Source: Betaproteobacteria bacterium
GTDB taxonomy: Bacteria > Pseudomonadota > Gammaproteobacteria > Burkholderiales > SG8-41
NCBI GenBank assembly: GCA_021732605.1
Contig: JAKFUS010000010.1
Span: 1 to 64,000 of the forward strand
Length of the DNA: 64,000 nt
Direction: 5' to 3'
Shown: positions 1 to 8,257 of the stretch, in pieces
Layout of the letters: each line of letters opens with the position of its first letter
Numbering within the stretch: position 1 is the first letter of the stretch
Notes under the pieces: model-generated
Database searches by the model: none
Told to the model about the DNA's origin: nothing
Seen by the model: the letters and a program-made list of their open reading frames with translations, nothing else
Program-made: the position numbers and the translations under genes

Positions 1-658
1 CGGCTGCCGGGTAGTTGGCATACATCGGCATGCCGGTGGTGAGCAGGTAGCGTCCCATCACACCCATCAGCCAGCGCGGGTGAGTCAACATGTCCCAGGT
101 GTTGCGCGCGTTGAGACTGAAAGGCAATGTGAAGCCGTTGCGCAGGTTGTATTCGCGGTTGCCCGAGGACACGCCGTCGACGGTGACAACGAGGGTTTTG
201 TAGCCCGCAGCCTTGGCGCGGTTGACCAGTTCGTGTGACATGGAGCGGTCCGGCCACAAATAGAGCTGGAACCAGAGATCGCCGCCGGCCTCGTCGGCGA
301 CGCGTTCCATCGCTGTGATCGAACCGGTGGCCAGCGTGAAGGGGATGCCGGCGGCGCGTGCCGCCTTGGCGAGTTTGATTTCGCCTTCGTGCCACAGCAG
401 TCCGGCAACACCGGTAGGGGCGATCACCAGCGGCATCTTGTGTTTGACACCGAACAGGGTGGTGTCCTGGTTGCGCTTGGAGACGTCAACAAAGGTGCGG
501 GTGCGGAAACGGATGCGGTCGAACACTTCGCGGTTGTTGCGCAATGCAACTTCGTCTTCAGTGCCGCGATCGACGAATTCGAAAAAGCCCCTGGGCACAC
601 GTTTGAGCGCGATGTCGCGCAGATCGAAAATATTGTAGGCCTTGAGGTCGTTGCTCAT
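1..658 (-). CDS. FMN-dependent alpha-hydroxy-acid oxidase/dehydrogenase, N-terminal part (cut by window edge)
   Basis: The first 219 residues read from an ATG at 658, preceded by a GGGGAG ribosome site; the C-terminus lies outside the window. The family oxidises 2-hydroxy acids such as lactate, glycolate or mandelate with FMN in a TIM barrel. Visible landmarks are the FMN-phosphate strand IAPTG (79-83) and the active-site strand WFQLY (129-133), where Tyr133 matches Tyr129 of plant glycolate oxidase. The N-terminal tyrosine of glycolate oxidase (Tyr24) aligns with Phe28. The catalytic His/Arg pair would be in the missing part. It diverges from the amidase cluster, which suggests a shared control region (659-837). 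Substrate unknown; lldD-like is the nearest general description. Confidence 0.85.
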   Translation of the reverse strand, partial: MSNDLKAYNIFDLRDIALKRVPRGFFEFVDRGTEDEVALRNNREVFDRIRFRTRTFVDVSKRNQDTTLFGVKHKMPLVIAPTGVAGLLWHEGEIKLAKAARAAGIPFTLATGSITAMERVADEAGGDLWFQLYLWPDRSMSHELVNRAKAAGYKTLVVTVDGVSSGNREYNLRNGFTLPFSLNARNTWDMLTHPRWLMGVMGRYLLTTGMPMYANYPAA

Positions 659-837
659 GGGGGCTCCCCTGATGACAGAAACATGACTGAACGAGGCTGG
701 GAGTATCGTCAGGCGTAGCGGGCCTGTCAAACAGAGGGCCGGTCATGTAAAAGACCACATGTTGTCGCCCGGGATTTGCCTCCTGCCGCGTGATGGCTGA
801 CACTTCGTCTCTGATCCATTACTCAGAACATCTGATC

Positions 838-2307
838 ATGAATTCAAGTATTTCCGATCCGGCTTACCTGAGTGCAGCCGAGCAGGGACGGCTGATCCGT
901 GACCGCAAACTGTCACCGGTGGAGTTGATGCAGTCCTGCCTCGCACGCATCGAGCGCTGGAACCCGGTGCTCTGCGCCTACATCACGGTCTGCGCCGATT
1001 CTGCTCTGGCTGCGGCGCGTGCGGCGGAACGGGACATCACCGCCGGCCGCTGGCGCGGACCCTTGCACGGCCTGCCCTTCGGTGTGAAAGACCAGCTCAA
1101 TAGCAAAGGAATTAAAACGACTCTGGGTTCGCGCATGCTTGGCGACAATGTGCCGGATCATGATGCGGCAGTCATTGAAAAACTGAAGGCTGCCGGTGCC
1201 ATCCTGATCGGCAAGGAAAACCTGCACGAGTTCGGCAAGGGCGGCACCATCGATTTTGCGTACGGCCAGCCGCGCAATCCCTGGAACATCGAGCACAACC
1301 CGGCGAGTTCATCAAGTGGCTCGGGCATTGCACCGGCAGCGGGATTTACTTCAGGATCCCTGGGTGAGGACACCGGCGGTTCAATCCGCAGCCCGGCAGC
1401 GGCCAACGGCATCGTCGGCCTGCGTCCCACCTTTGGCCGGGTCAGCCGCTGGGGGGGCGTGATGTACGGCTGGACCGCCGACACCATCGGTCCGCTGACC
1501 CGCACGGTCGAGGACAATGCACTGTTCCTGCAGGCGATCGCCGGGCATGATCCGCGCGATCCGCTGACCAGCACGCGGCCGGTGCCGGACTATGCGAGGG
1601 CACTGACCGGCAACATCAGCGGACTGAAAATCGGTGTAGTGCGTGAACTGTGCTGGCCTGACGGGGCGCATCCCGAAGTCACGGCAGCGATGCGCGCGGC
1701 GATTGCGGTAATGACCGACCTCGGTGCGACCATCCGGGAAATATCGCTGCCCAGGGCAAAATACGCGGTGCCGCTGCAGCTACTGACCTCGGACTCCGAC
1801 ATCGCGGCGATGATGCTCAAACACTGGCTGCGCGCGCACTGGCATGACATGGACACGGGCACACGCACGCGCCTGGCCGCCGGGGCACTGATTCCGGCCG
1901 CGGTGTATCACCGCGCGATGCGGGCGCGGGTGCTGGTGCGGCGCGAAGTGCTGGCGGCGCTGCAGGACTGCGATGTGCTGGTCTGCCCGAGCAGCCTCAG
2001 TCCGCCGGGGCGCATCGATGCCACCCGGGAAACCGTCGATTCACCCGAGGCGATGCAGAAAAAAGTGCTGCTGCGACGAATTTCAACCTACCCCTTCAGC
2101 ATGGCCAACGTGCCAGCGCTGGCGCTGCCGATGGGATTCAGCAAGGCCGGTCTGCCGCTGTCCCTGCAGGTGGCCGGAAAACCCTTCGCGGAAGAAACCG
2201 TTTTCCGCGTCGGACATGCCTATGAACAGGCCACGCCCTGGCATGCCCGGCACCCGGACCTTGCAAAAATCGCTGCCACGCCAAGCTGGGGAGAGAGACG
2301 ATGCTGA
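838..2307 (+). CDS. Amidase signature family hydrolase (AtzE/GatA-like)
   Basis: A 489-residue amidase if started at the ATG at 838; the frame stays open to a GTG at 790, but family similarity begins just after 838. The Ser-cisSer-Lys triad is readable as Lys84 (GVKDQ), the serine-rich loop 158-163 holding the cis-Ser, and nucleophile Ser182 in DTGGSIR. The family hydrolyses carboxamides, and GatA paralogues use the same fold for tRNA-dependent amidation. The stop overlaps the start of the small downstream gene by 7 nt, so the two are translationally coupled as in the AtzE-AtzG pair. True GatA would normally sit with gatB, which is absent, so a catabolic amidase is more likely. No strong ribosome site is seen at either start. 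Confidence 0.85.
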   Translation: MNSSISDPAYLSAAEQGRLIRDRKLSPVELMQSCLARIERWNPVLCAYITVCADSALAAARAAERDITAGRWRGPLHGLPFGVKDQLNSKGIKTTLGSRMLGDNVPDHDAAVIEKLKAAGAILIGKENLHEFGKGGTIDFAYGQPRNPWNIEHNPASSSSGSGIAPAAGFTSGSLGEDTGGSIRSPAAANGIVGLRPTFGRVSRWGGVMYGWTADTIGPLTRTVEDNALFLQAIAGHDPRDPLTSTRPVPDYARALTGNISGLKIGVVRELCWPDGAHPEVTAAMRAAIAVMTDLGATIREISLPRAKYAVPLQLLTSDSDIAAMMLKHWLRAHWHDMDTGTRTRLAAGALIPAAVYHRAMRARVLVRREVLAALQDCDVLVCPSSLSPPGRIDATRETVDSPEAMQKKVLLRRISTYPFSMANVPALALPMGFSKAGLPLSLQVAGKPFAEETVFRVGHAYEQATPWHARHPDLAKIAATPSWGERRC

Positions 2308-2495
2308 CACGGGAACAAACCCAGGCGCTGGCACTGATCGCCGGCCTCGACATCCCCGAGCAAGACCTCGACAGCGTGACGCTGCGGCTGTCCGCGCTGC
2401 TGGATTCGATGTGCGAGATCGAAGCCGAACTGGGTGCGGAAATGGATGCTGTGGAGCCCTTGCCGCCGGTATTTCCCCGGGAAGATTTTGATTGA
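2301..2495 (+). CDS. AtzG/GatC-like small subunit of the amidase
   Basis: A 64-residue acidic protein starting inside the amidase stop region. Its C-terminal segment MDAVEPLPPVFPREDFD resembles the extended tail with which GatC and AtzG wrap around their catalytic partner. AtzG (about 68 residues) is known to form a complex with the amidase AtzE and stabilise it. Size, position and the 7-nt overlap support the same role here. The sequence is short, so assignment rests largely on context. No catalytic residues are expected. Confidence 0.7.
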   Translation: MLTREQTQALALIAGLDIPEQDLDSVTLRLSALLDSMCEIEAELGAEMDAVEPLPPVFPREDFD

Positions 2496-2647
2496 AGGTT
2501 TTTGATTGAGTACGATCTGCATGCGCTGTCAGTCCGCCGTCAGGCTCCGCTGTTAGTCTCATATGGCAGGGAAATTGCTTTGACAGCGGTGGGAAGATGC
2601 ACATGCCGGGATGTCCGACCGGAACATTACTTGGAAACAGGAACATC

Positions 2648-3631
2648 ATGACTACATACAAATACCTCAGTGGCCTGGTTTTGGCAGGGCTGTGCGCAGC
2701 GGCATCGGCTCAGCCTGCGGCCAAAAGCGATGCCACCGACTATCCCAACCGACCAATCCGGCTGGTGGTCTCAGCAGCGCCGGGCGGCAGCAGCGACGGC
2801 GCAGCGCGGGTCATCGCACAGCGCCTGAACGACTTGTGGAAACAGCAGATCGTCGTCGACAACCGCGGCGGGGCAGGCGGCGTCATCGGCGCCGGCGTGG
2901 TGGCGAAATCCGAGCCTGACGGCTACACCATCGGCATCGTCTCGCTGCGCTTCTCGGTCAATCCGAGCCTGTTGAAAATGCCCTTTGATCCGCTCAAGGA
3001 TTTCGAATTCCTGACCATGAATGGTGCGGTCGGCAACGTGCTGGTCGTCAATGTCAAATCGCCGCTGACCTCGGTGAAGGATCTGATCGCGCAGGCCAGG
3101 GAAAAACCCGGTCAGTTCACCTTCGCTTCCTCAGGCATTGGTGGTGGGCCGCACCTCACTGGTGAATTCTTTGCACAACAAACGGGCGTCAAGCTGACCC
3201 ACATCGCCTACAAAGGCGGCGGGCCCGCCATTGCCGACCTTCTCGCCAACAACGTGACCATGAGTTTTGCGTCGCTGACCTCGGCATTGCCTCACATCAA
3301 ATCAAACCGCCTGCGGCCGCTCGCCGTGGCGGCGAAGGCCAGGGCCAGCCAGCTGCCCGAAGTGCCAACGATGAAGGAGGCCGGGGCAGGTGAGCTTCAC
3401 GTGCTCGACTGGCAGGGCATGCTGACCACGGCCGGCACTCCGAAGCCGATTGCCAAAAAACTGTCGACGACCATCCGCGGCATCCTCAAGGAGCCTGAAA
3501 CCACGCGCCGTTTCGATGCCATGGGGCTGGACATTATCGCCAGCAGCGGCGAAGAGTTCCGGCGTGATGTCGCCAGCGACATTACGCGCTGGGCAAAAGT
3601 GGTCAAGCAAGCCAACATCAAGGCAGATTGA
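2648..3631 (+). CDS. Bug family (TctC) periplasmic tripartite tricarboxylate transporter substrate-binding protein
   Basis: A 327-residue secreted protein. The start at 2648 is chosen because AGGAA lies just upstream and a signal peptide follows directly (hydrophobic core then AASA-Q). The mature part opens with YPNRPIRLVVSAAPGGSSD, the typical Bug N-terminus, and carries the YKGGGPA segment of the ligand pocket. These receptors bind small carboxylates or related solutes. No TctA/TctB membrane genes are nearby, so this is an orphan receptor as is common in Burkholderiales. Its place between an amidase and an asparaginase-fold enzyme suggests that it captures or senses the amide those enzymes act on (inference). 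Confidence 0.9.
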   Translation: MTTYKYLSGLVLAGLCAAASAQPAAKSDATDYPNRPIRLVVSAAPGGSSDGAARVIAQRLNDLWKQQIVVDNRGGAGGVIGAGVVAKSEPDGYTIGIVSLRFSVNPSLLKMPFDPLKDFEFLTMNGAVGNVLVVNVKSPLTSVKDLIAQAREKPGQFTFASSGIGGGPHLTGEFFAQQTGVKLTHIAYKGGGPAIADLLANNVTMSFASLTSALPHIKSNRLRPLAVAAKARASQLPEVPTMKEAGAGELHVLDWQGMLTTAGTPKPIAKKLSTTIRGILKEPETTRRFDAMGLDIIASSGEEFRRDVASDITRWAKVVKQANIKAD

Positions 3632-3635
3632 GTCC

Positions 3636-4631
3636 ATGAGCAAACCCATAGTCTGCGTCGTCGGCACCGGCGGCACGATCGCCTCCAAATATGAGGCTCG
3701 TCTTGGAGGTCATGTATCGACCGCCTCAGCCCAGGACCTGGTTTCGGCAGTACCGGAACTGGTGAACGTTGCGGACATCCGCGTCATTGAACACTCGAAT
3801 ATCAACAGCGCGCTGATGGACACCGCAACGGCTTTTGGCCTGCGCGATACGCTGCGCAAGGTATTGCAGGATGATGCGGTGGCGGGTGCAGTGGTCACGC
3901 ATGGCACGGCAACACTGGAAGAAACCGCTTACCTGATGGATCTTACCGTCGGGACTGACAAGCCGGTTGTGTTTACCGGGGCCCAGCGCAATTCCGATGA
4001 GAAGGATCCCGACGGCCCGCGCAACCTGTTCTGCGCAGCATTGATTGCGGCGCATCCCGAAGCGGCAAAGCGCGGTGTTCTGGTGGCGCTGGGCGGTGAA
4101 ATTCATGCCGCACGCGATGTCACAAAAATCAATCCGGAAATCCTGACCTGTTTTGGCGCGCGTGACGGTGGCCCCATCGGCAGCGTGACCAAGCACGGCG
4201 TGACGTTTTTTGCCATGCCGCAGCGTCGGGTGCATCTTGAGGTCAGCCGCATCAGGGAAAATGTGCACATCATCCGCATGGCGCAGGGCGCGAGTGATTT
4301 GCTGTTTCGCGCTTGTATCCAGGCGCGCGTCGATGGCGTGGTCGTTGAAGGCACCGGCGGCGGCAATGTGAATGTGCCGTTTTACAACGGGGTTTGCGCG
4401 GCCATCGATGCCGGCATTCCAGTGGTGGCGGGATTACGGCTGCCTTCCGGCGCGCCGCATCTGGGCAAAGGGTATCTGGGTTCTTACCAGAGCCTGATGG
4501 CCAAGGGGGCGATTTCTTCCGGCTATCTGAGCGGCATCAAGTCGCGAATTCTGCTGATGGCGGCGCTGGGCCATTCCAGTGACTTGAAACAGTTGCACGA
4601 AATATTTGCCCGGGCGGGTGGCGGCACCTAG
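3636..4631 (+). CDS. Asparaginase-fold amidohydrolase with altered substrate-binding residue
   Basis: A 331-residue protein starting 4 nt after the Bug gene stop. It has the two asparaginase threonine motifs: TGGTIAS with Thr14, and HGTATLEET with Thr91. Lys164 in DVTKIN completes the Thr-Lys part of the second triad. In type I and II L-asparaginases the second motif reads HGTDT, and the Asp holds the amino group of the substrate; here it is Ala92. The fold and nucleophile are kept but the amino-acid anchor is missing, so the substrate may be an amide without an alpha-amino group. There is no signal peptide, so it should be cytoplasmic. It probably shares a transcript with the amidase and Bug genes. 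Confidence 0.85.
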   Translation: MSKPIVCVVGTGGTIASKYEARLGGHVSTASAQDLVSAVPELVNVADIRVIEHSNINSALMDTATAFGLRDTLRKVLQDDAVAGAVVTHGTATLEETAYLMDLTVGTDKPVVFTGAQRNSDEKDPDGPRNLFCAALIAAHPEAAKRGVLVALGGEIHAARDVTKINPEILTCFGARDGGPIGSVTKHGVTFFAMPQRRVHLEVSRIRENVHIIRMAQGASDLLFRACIQARVDGVVVEGTGGGNVNVPFYNGVCAAIDAGIPVVAGLRLPSGAPHLGKGYLGSYQSLMAKGAISSGYLSGIKSRILLMAALGHSSDLKQLHEIFARAGGGT

Positions 4632-4704
4632 GATTTCATGGGTTCCGATAACGATTAAAATTCCGGTTCAATTTTCGCGCATCAAGGCGCAACCGGGAGC
4701 AGCG

Positions 4705-5472
4705 ATGACAGCAACAACCAGCGACGTAAAAACAATAAGCATCAATGAGGGCGTGGCGGTGGTGACGCTGAACCGGCCGCAGGTGATGAATGCGCTGAAC
4801 ATCCAGTTGCGCGAAGAGATCATGCAACTGGCCCAGGCCATGGATGCCGATCCGGACGTGAACGTCATCATTTTTACCGGGGCTGGCGACAAGGCGTTTT
4901 GCGCCGGCGCTGACCTGAAGGAGCGCGGCCAGAGAACCACCGAAGAAATGTATAACGAACGGCGTTTTTTCCGCGGCAGATGGGTCAACGTCATTGCCAG
5001 CATGGCAAAGCCGACCATCGCCGCCATCAATGGTTATTGTCTTGGCGGAGGGCTGGAGCTTGCGTTGCAATGCGATCTGCGCATCGCCTCCGACAATGCC
5101 AAATTCGGTTTGCCGGAGGTGACTCTGGGCTTTCTGCCGGGGGCCGGCGGCACCCAGCGACTGCCGCGGGCGATCGGCCTGCAAAAAGCCAAGGAAATGA
5201 TACTGACTGGCAAACACATCGATGCAGCAGAGGCCGAGCGCCTGGGCATCGTGCTGCGGGTGGTATCTCGTGCTGAACTGATGCCGGCGGCAATGGATCT
5301 GGCGCGATCCATAGCGAAAAACCCGCGTATCGCAGTGATGCAGGCCAAAGTCGCGCTCAATGCCTCCCTGGAAACCATGCTTTCGGGTGGTGCCCAGGCG
5401 GAGAACGAGGCATGGCTGGCGTGTCTGCTGTCGGATACTTGGAAGGCTAAGCTGGAGCGCTTCAAGGATTAG
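4705..5472 (+). CDS. Enoyl-CoA hydratase/isomerase (crotonase) family protein
   Basis: A 255-residue crotonase. It contains the oxyanion-hole segment around FCAGADL (66-71) and GYCLGGGLELA (111-121). Both catalytic acids of true enoyl-CoA hydratases are present, Glu118 and Glu138 (FGLPE), followed by GFLPGAGGTQRL. Hydration of a 2-enoyl-CoA is therefore likely rather than isomerisation only. It lies 73 nt after the asparaginase-like gene on the same strand and may be the last gene of that cluster, handling the CoA ester of the released acid (inference). A terminator follows at 5489-5518. Confidence 0.9.
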   Translation: MTATTSDVKTISINEGVAVVTLNRPQVMNALNIQLREEIMQLAQAMDADPDVNVIIFTGAGDKAFCAGADLKERGQRTTEEMYNERRFFRGRWVNVIASMAKPTIAAINGYCLGGGLELALQCDLRIASDNAKFGLPEVTLGFLPGAGGTQRLPRAIGLQKAKEMILTGKHIDAAEAERLGIVLRVVSRAELMPAAMDLARSIAKNPRIAVMQAKVALNASLETMLSGGAQAENEAWLACLLSDTWKAKLERFKD

Positions 5473-5488
5473 CGGCTGGACATTCAAT

Positions 5489-5518
5489 AAAAAAGCAGCC
5501 GCTGCGGGCTGCATTTTT
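5489..5518. terminator. Rho-independent terminator between crotonase gene and tRNA-Ser
   Basis: Stem GCAGCC (5495-5500) pairs with GGCTGC (5507-5512) around a 6-nt loop, flanked by an A-run on the left and a T-run on the right. It can therefore act in both directions: for the plus-strand crotonase transcript and for the minus-strand tRNA-Ser transcript. Confidence 0.8.
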
Positions 5519-5520
5519 GT

Positions 5521-5612
5521 TGGCGGAGAGAGTGGGATTCGAACCCACGGTACGATTTTCATCGTACACACGCTTTCCAGGCGTGCGACTTAAACCACTC
5601 ATCCATCTCTCC
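5521..5612 (-). tRNA. tRNA-Ser(GGA), CCA encoded
   Basis: On the minus strand the 92-nt sequence folds as a long-variable-arm tRNA. The acceptor GGAGAGA pairs with TCTCTCC, followed by discriminator G and an encoded CCA. The anticodon stem CACGC/GCGTG encloses CT-GGA-AA, giving anticodon GGA (serine, UCC/UCU codons). The variable arm TACGAT..ATCGTA is a clear extra stem, and the T arm contains GGTTCGAATCC. Confidence 0.96.
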
Positions 5613-5658
5613 GGAGGGCGCGATTCTAGCATGGGCGGCGCGTTCTTTTCCCCCAAAA

Positions 5659-5686
5659 ACAAAGCCCGCTGAAGCGGGCTTTGTTG
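5659..5686 (-). terminator. Rho-independent terminator of the symporter transcript
   Basis: Stem AAAGCCCGC (5661-5669) pairs with GCGGGCTTT (5674-5682) around a 4-nt loop. Read on the minus strand it is followed by TTTGTTTTT. It lies 17 nt beyond the stop of the symporter gene, whose transcription it should end. Confidence 0.85.
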
Positions 5687-5703
5687 CCGTATGGAGCGAA
5701 GAA

Positions 5704-7773
5704 TCAGGCTGCTTCGCTGACCACGTTGTCGCCTCGCAGGTGCGGGTAACGCACATGTTCCACCAGTTCCTGGGTTTCCTTGTCCGGCGCTTTGGTCAGC
5801 AGACTCACGACAACAATCGTGAGCAATCCGATCGGCAGGCCGAATACCCCCGCCGAGATCGGATTCAGGCCGAACCACAGATCCATTTTGGGAACACCCA
5901 TGTTGGTGAAGAACGGATAGGTACGCATCATGTAGTACACGCATACCGACAGGCCTGCGATCATTCCGGTAATGGCCCCCCACTTGTTGGCGCGCTTCCA
6001 GAATACGCCCAGTACCAGCGGCGGGAAAAACGCCGAAGCCGCCAGCGAGAACGCAGCACCGACCAGGAACAGGATGTCACCCGGTTTGAGCGAGGTGACG
6101 TAAGCGGCAACGATGGCCACGACGATCAACAGTACCTTGGAGATCGTCACCCGTTTGGTGGTTGACGCGCTGGGGTCGATCATCTTGTAGTAGAGATCGT
6201 GCGACAGCGCATTGGCGATGGTCAGCAGCAGGCCGTCAGCAGTCGACAGCGCAGCAGCCAGACCGCCGGCCGCCACCAGACCCGAAACGACATAGGGCAG
6301 GCCGGCGATTTCAGGGGTTGCCAGCACGATCAGATCCCCGCCGATCACCACCTCGGCCCACTGCACAATACCGTCTTTGTTGAAGTCGGTGATGTTGAGC
6401 AGGCTTGGATCGACTTTTGCCCATGCCGCCGCCCACGCCGGTAATGTTGCGAACTGACTGCCGACAAGGTTGGTGAACATGTCGTACTTCGCCAGCACCG
6501 CGAGACAGGGCGCCGTGAAATACAGCAGGAAGATGAAAAACAGTGACCAGAACACGGAGACCCGTGCCTGCTGCACACTGGGCGTGGTGTAGTAACGCAT
6601 CAGGATATGGGGCAGCGCGGCTGTGCCGAACATCATGCAGAACACGATGCCGAGGAAGTTGAGCTTGGCGGTGTACCGCGCGGCTTCGTCCTTGCCTGGA
6701 TAGGGATCCGCATGCGCCCTGACGGGTCCGGCGCGCGCTGCAAGCCCTTTTTCCTTGTTCCACTGGCCTTTGGCAGCTGCTTCATCCTTGGGATAGGCGG
6801 CCATGGCTTTTTCAGCCGCTGCGATCTGGTCCGCTGATGCGTTGGCGGTTTTCAGATCGGTCACGCGTTTTTCCGCGGTGACTTTGCCGTCGGCGTAGGC
6901 CTTGGCCGGGTCTTTCAGCGCAGCGTTGGCGGCATCAGCGCGATCCTTGAAAATCTTGCGGACTTCCAGTTCTTTGGGATCGCTGTTGATTTTTTTCTCG
7001 AGCTCGCCGACTTTCTGCAGCGTGACGCCGTAGGCGAACTGCGGCACCGGGATGCCAGTGTGTTTCAAACCCAGCCAGACCACAGGGGTCATGTAGGCGA
7101 TGATCAGGATGATGTACTGCGCCACCTGAGTCCAGGTCACTGCCTTCATGCCGCCCAGCATCGAGCACACCAGAATGCCGCCCAGACCGACGAACACGCC
7201 GATGCCGAATTCCAGGCCGGTAAAGCGGCTGGTGATCAGGCCCACGCCATAAATCTGCGCGACGACATAGACGAAAGAGCAGGTGATGGCGGCGATGATG
7301 CCGATGGTACGGATGATGTTGCCGCCGTAACGCGCGCCAAGGAAGTCGGGAATCGTGAACTGACCAAACTTGCGCAGGTACGGTGCAAGGAACAGCGCCA
7401 CCAGGCAGTAACCGCCCGTCCAGCCCATGACAAAGGCGAGACCGTCAAAGCCGGAGAGGAACAAGGTGCCGGCCAAGCCGATGAATGAGGCTGCGCTCAT
7501 CCAGTCCGCGCCGGTCGCCATGCCGTTGAAAAAGGCCGGTACCCGGCGTCCCGCGACATAGTATTCCGACACGTCCGAGGTGCGGCTCATGATGCCGATG
7601 CCGGCATACAAACCGATGGTGGCGAACAGGAAGCAGTAGCCGATCCACTGACGGGACATGCCCATCTGTTCGGCGATGGCCAAGGCCACCAGGAAAGCGA
7701 GGAAGCCACCGGTGTAGAAGGTGTAATACTTCTTCAGCTGCGAATTGAATGTAGAGTGAGAAAAGGTGCTCAT
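5704..7773 (-). CDS. Sodium:solute symporter large subunit, VC_2705 subfamily (ActP-related)
   Basis: A 689-residue polytopic membrane protein of the SSS/SLC5 family with roughly 13 hydrophobic segments. The early segments carry EYYVAGR and GADWMSAASFIG, typical of the acetate/pyruvate-type SSS branch. It differs from the roughly 550-residue ActP by a hydrophilic, Ala/Lys-rich insertion of about 110 residues (about 252-362) between two membrane segments, a feature I associate with the VC_2705 subfamily. Its start overlaps the stop of the small-subunit gene by ATGA, so the two are coupled. Nearby acs and a transporter-fused kinase suggest a short monocarboxylate as substrate (inference). Inner membrane. 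Confidence 0.88.
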   Translation of the reverse strand: MSTFSHSTFNSQLKKYYTFYTGGFLAFLVALAIAEQMGMSRQWIGYCFLFATIGLYAGIGIMSRTSDVSEYYVAGRRVPAFFNGMATGADWMSAASFIGLAGTLFLSGFDGLAFVMGWTGGYCLVALFLAPYLRKFGQFTIPDFLGARYGGNIIRTIGIIAAITCSFVYVVAQIYGVGLITSRFTGLEFGIGVFVGLGGILVCSMLGGMKAVTWTQVAQYIILIIAYMTPVVWLGLKHTGIPVPQFAYGVTLQKVGELEKKINSDPKELEVRKIFKDRADAANAALKDPAKAYADGKVTAEKRVTDLKTANASADQIAAAEKAMAAYPKDEAAAKGQWNKEKGLAARAGPVRAHADPYPGKDEAARYTAKLNFLGIVFCMMFGTAALPHILMRYYTTPSVQQARVSVFWSLFFIFLLYFTAPCLAVLAKYDMFTNLVGSQFATLPAWAAAWAKVDPSLLNITDFNKDGIVQWAEVVIGGDLIVLATPEIAGLPYVVSGLVAAGGLAAALSTADGLLLTIANALSHDLYYKMIDPSASTTKRVTISKVLLIVVAIVAAYVTSLKPGDILFLVGAAFSLAASAFFPPLVLGVFWKRANKWGAITGMIAGLSVCVYYMMRTYPFFTNMGVPKMDLWFGLNPISAGVFGLPIGLLTIVVVSLLTKAPDKETQELVEHVRYPHLRGDNVVSEAA

Positions 7774-8036
7774 CCCAGGTCTCCTTCGGCAACGTCATAC
7801 TCTTTATCGAGTTTGGCCATGTATTTCGCGTAGACCCCGATGATGACCACGTAGATCACCAGTGAGCCTTGTGCAGACATGTAGAAACCAAGCGGGAAGC
7901 CGAGGAAGCTGATGCTGTTCAGTTCGCGCGCATACCAGCCCTCGACGAACGTGACCAGGAACCAGATGCTCAGCAGAATGGCGGTGATGACGAGGTTTTT
8001 GCGCCAGTATTCGTGGTGCCTTTGGGATAATTCCAT
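7770..8036 (-). CDS. Symporter small subunit (DUF4212 family)
   Basis: An 88-residue protein with two membrane helices (about 16-36 and 51-72). The N-terminus RHHEYWRKN is typical of the small partner that precedes VC_2705-type symporters. The ribosome site AAGGAGGG is strong. The last codons overlap the symporter start by 4 nt, consistent with a 1:1 complex. Its precise role in transport is not known; it is usually called the putative small subunit. Confidence 0.88.
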   Translation of the reverse strand: MELSQRHHEYWRKNLVITAILLSIWFLVTFVEGWYARELNSISFLGFPLGFYMSAQGSLVIYVVIIGVYAKYMAKLDKEYDVAEGDLG

Positions 8037-8257
8037 GCATCCCTCCTTTGGTTGAGAATTCCTTGGGGATGTCGCGGGTACTCAGGGTCCCGGGTTTTTG
8101 TGACATTTCCCCGCAGCCATCCTATTCAAAAATACTTACAAAATCCTGAACCATGGCCCTACAATTGATTGTCGCGCTGCAACACAAAAATGGCCGGCAC
8201 CTTGTTATAAAAGTATTTAAAAACAACAACTTATAATAAATTCTGGAGCAGGGGGAA

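Noticed and set aside
838-2495. Calling the amidase and small subunit gatA and gatC of the tRNA amidotransferase
   Set aside because: No gatB is present, and the neighbours (Bug receptor, asparaginase-fold enzyme, crotonase) suggest catabolism; AtzE/AtzG is the better model.
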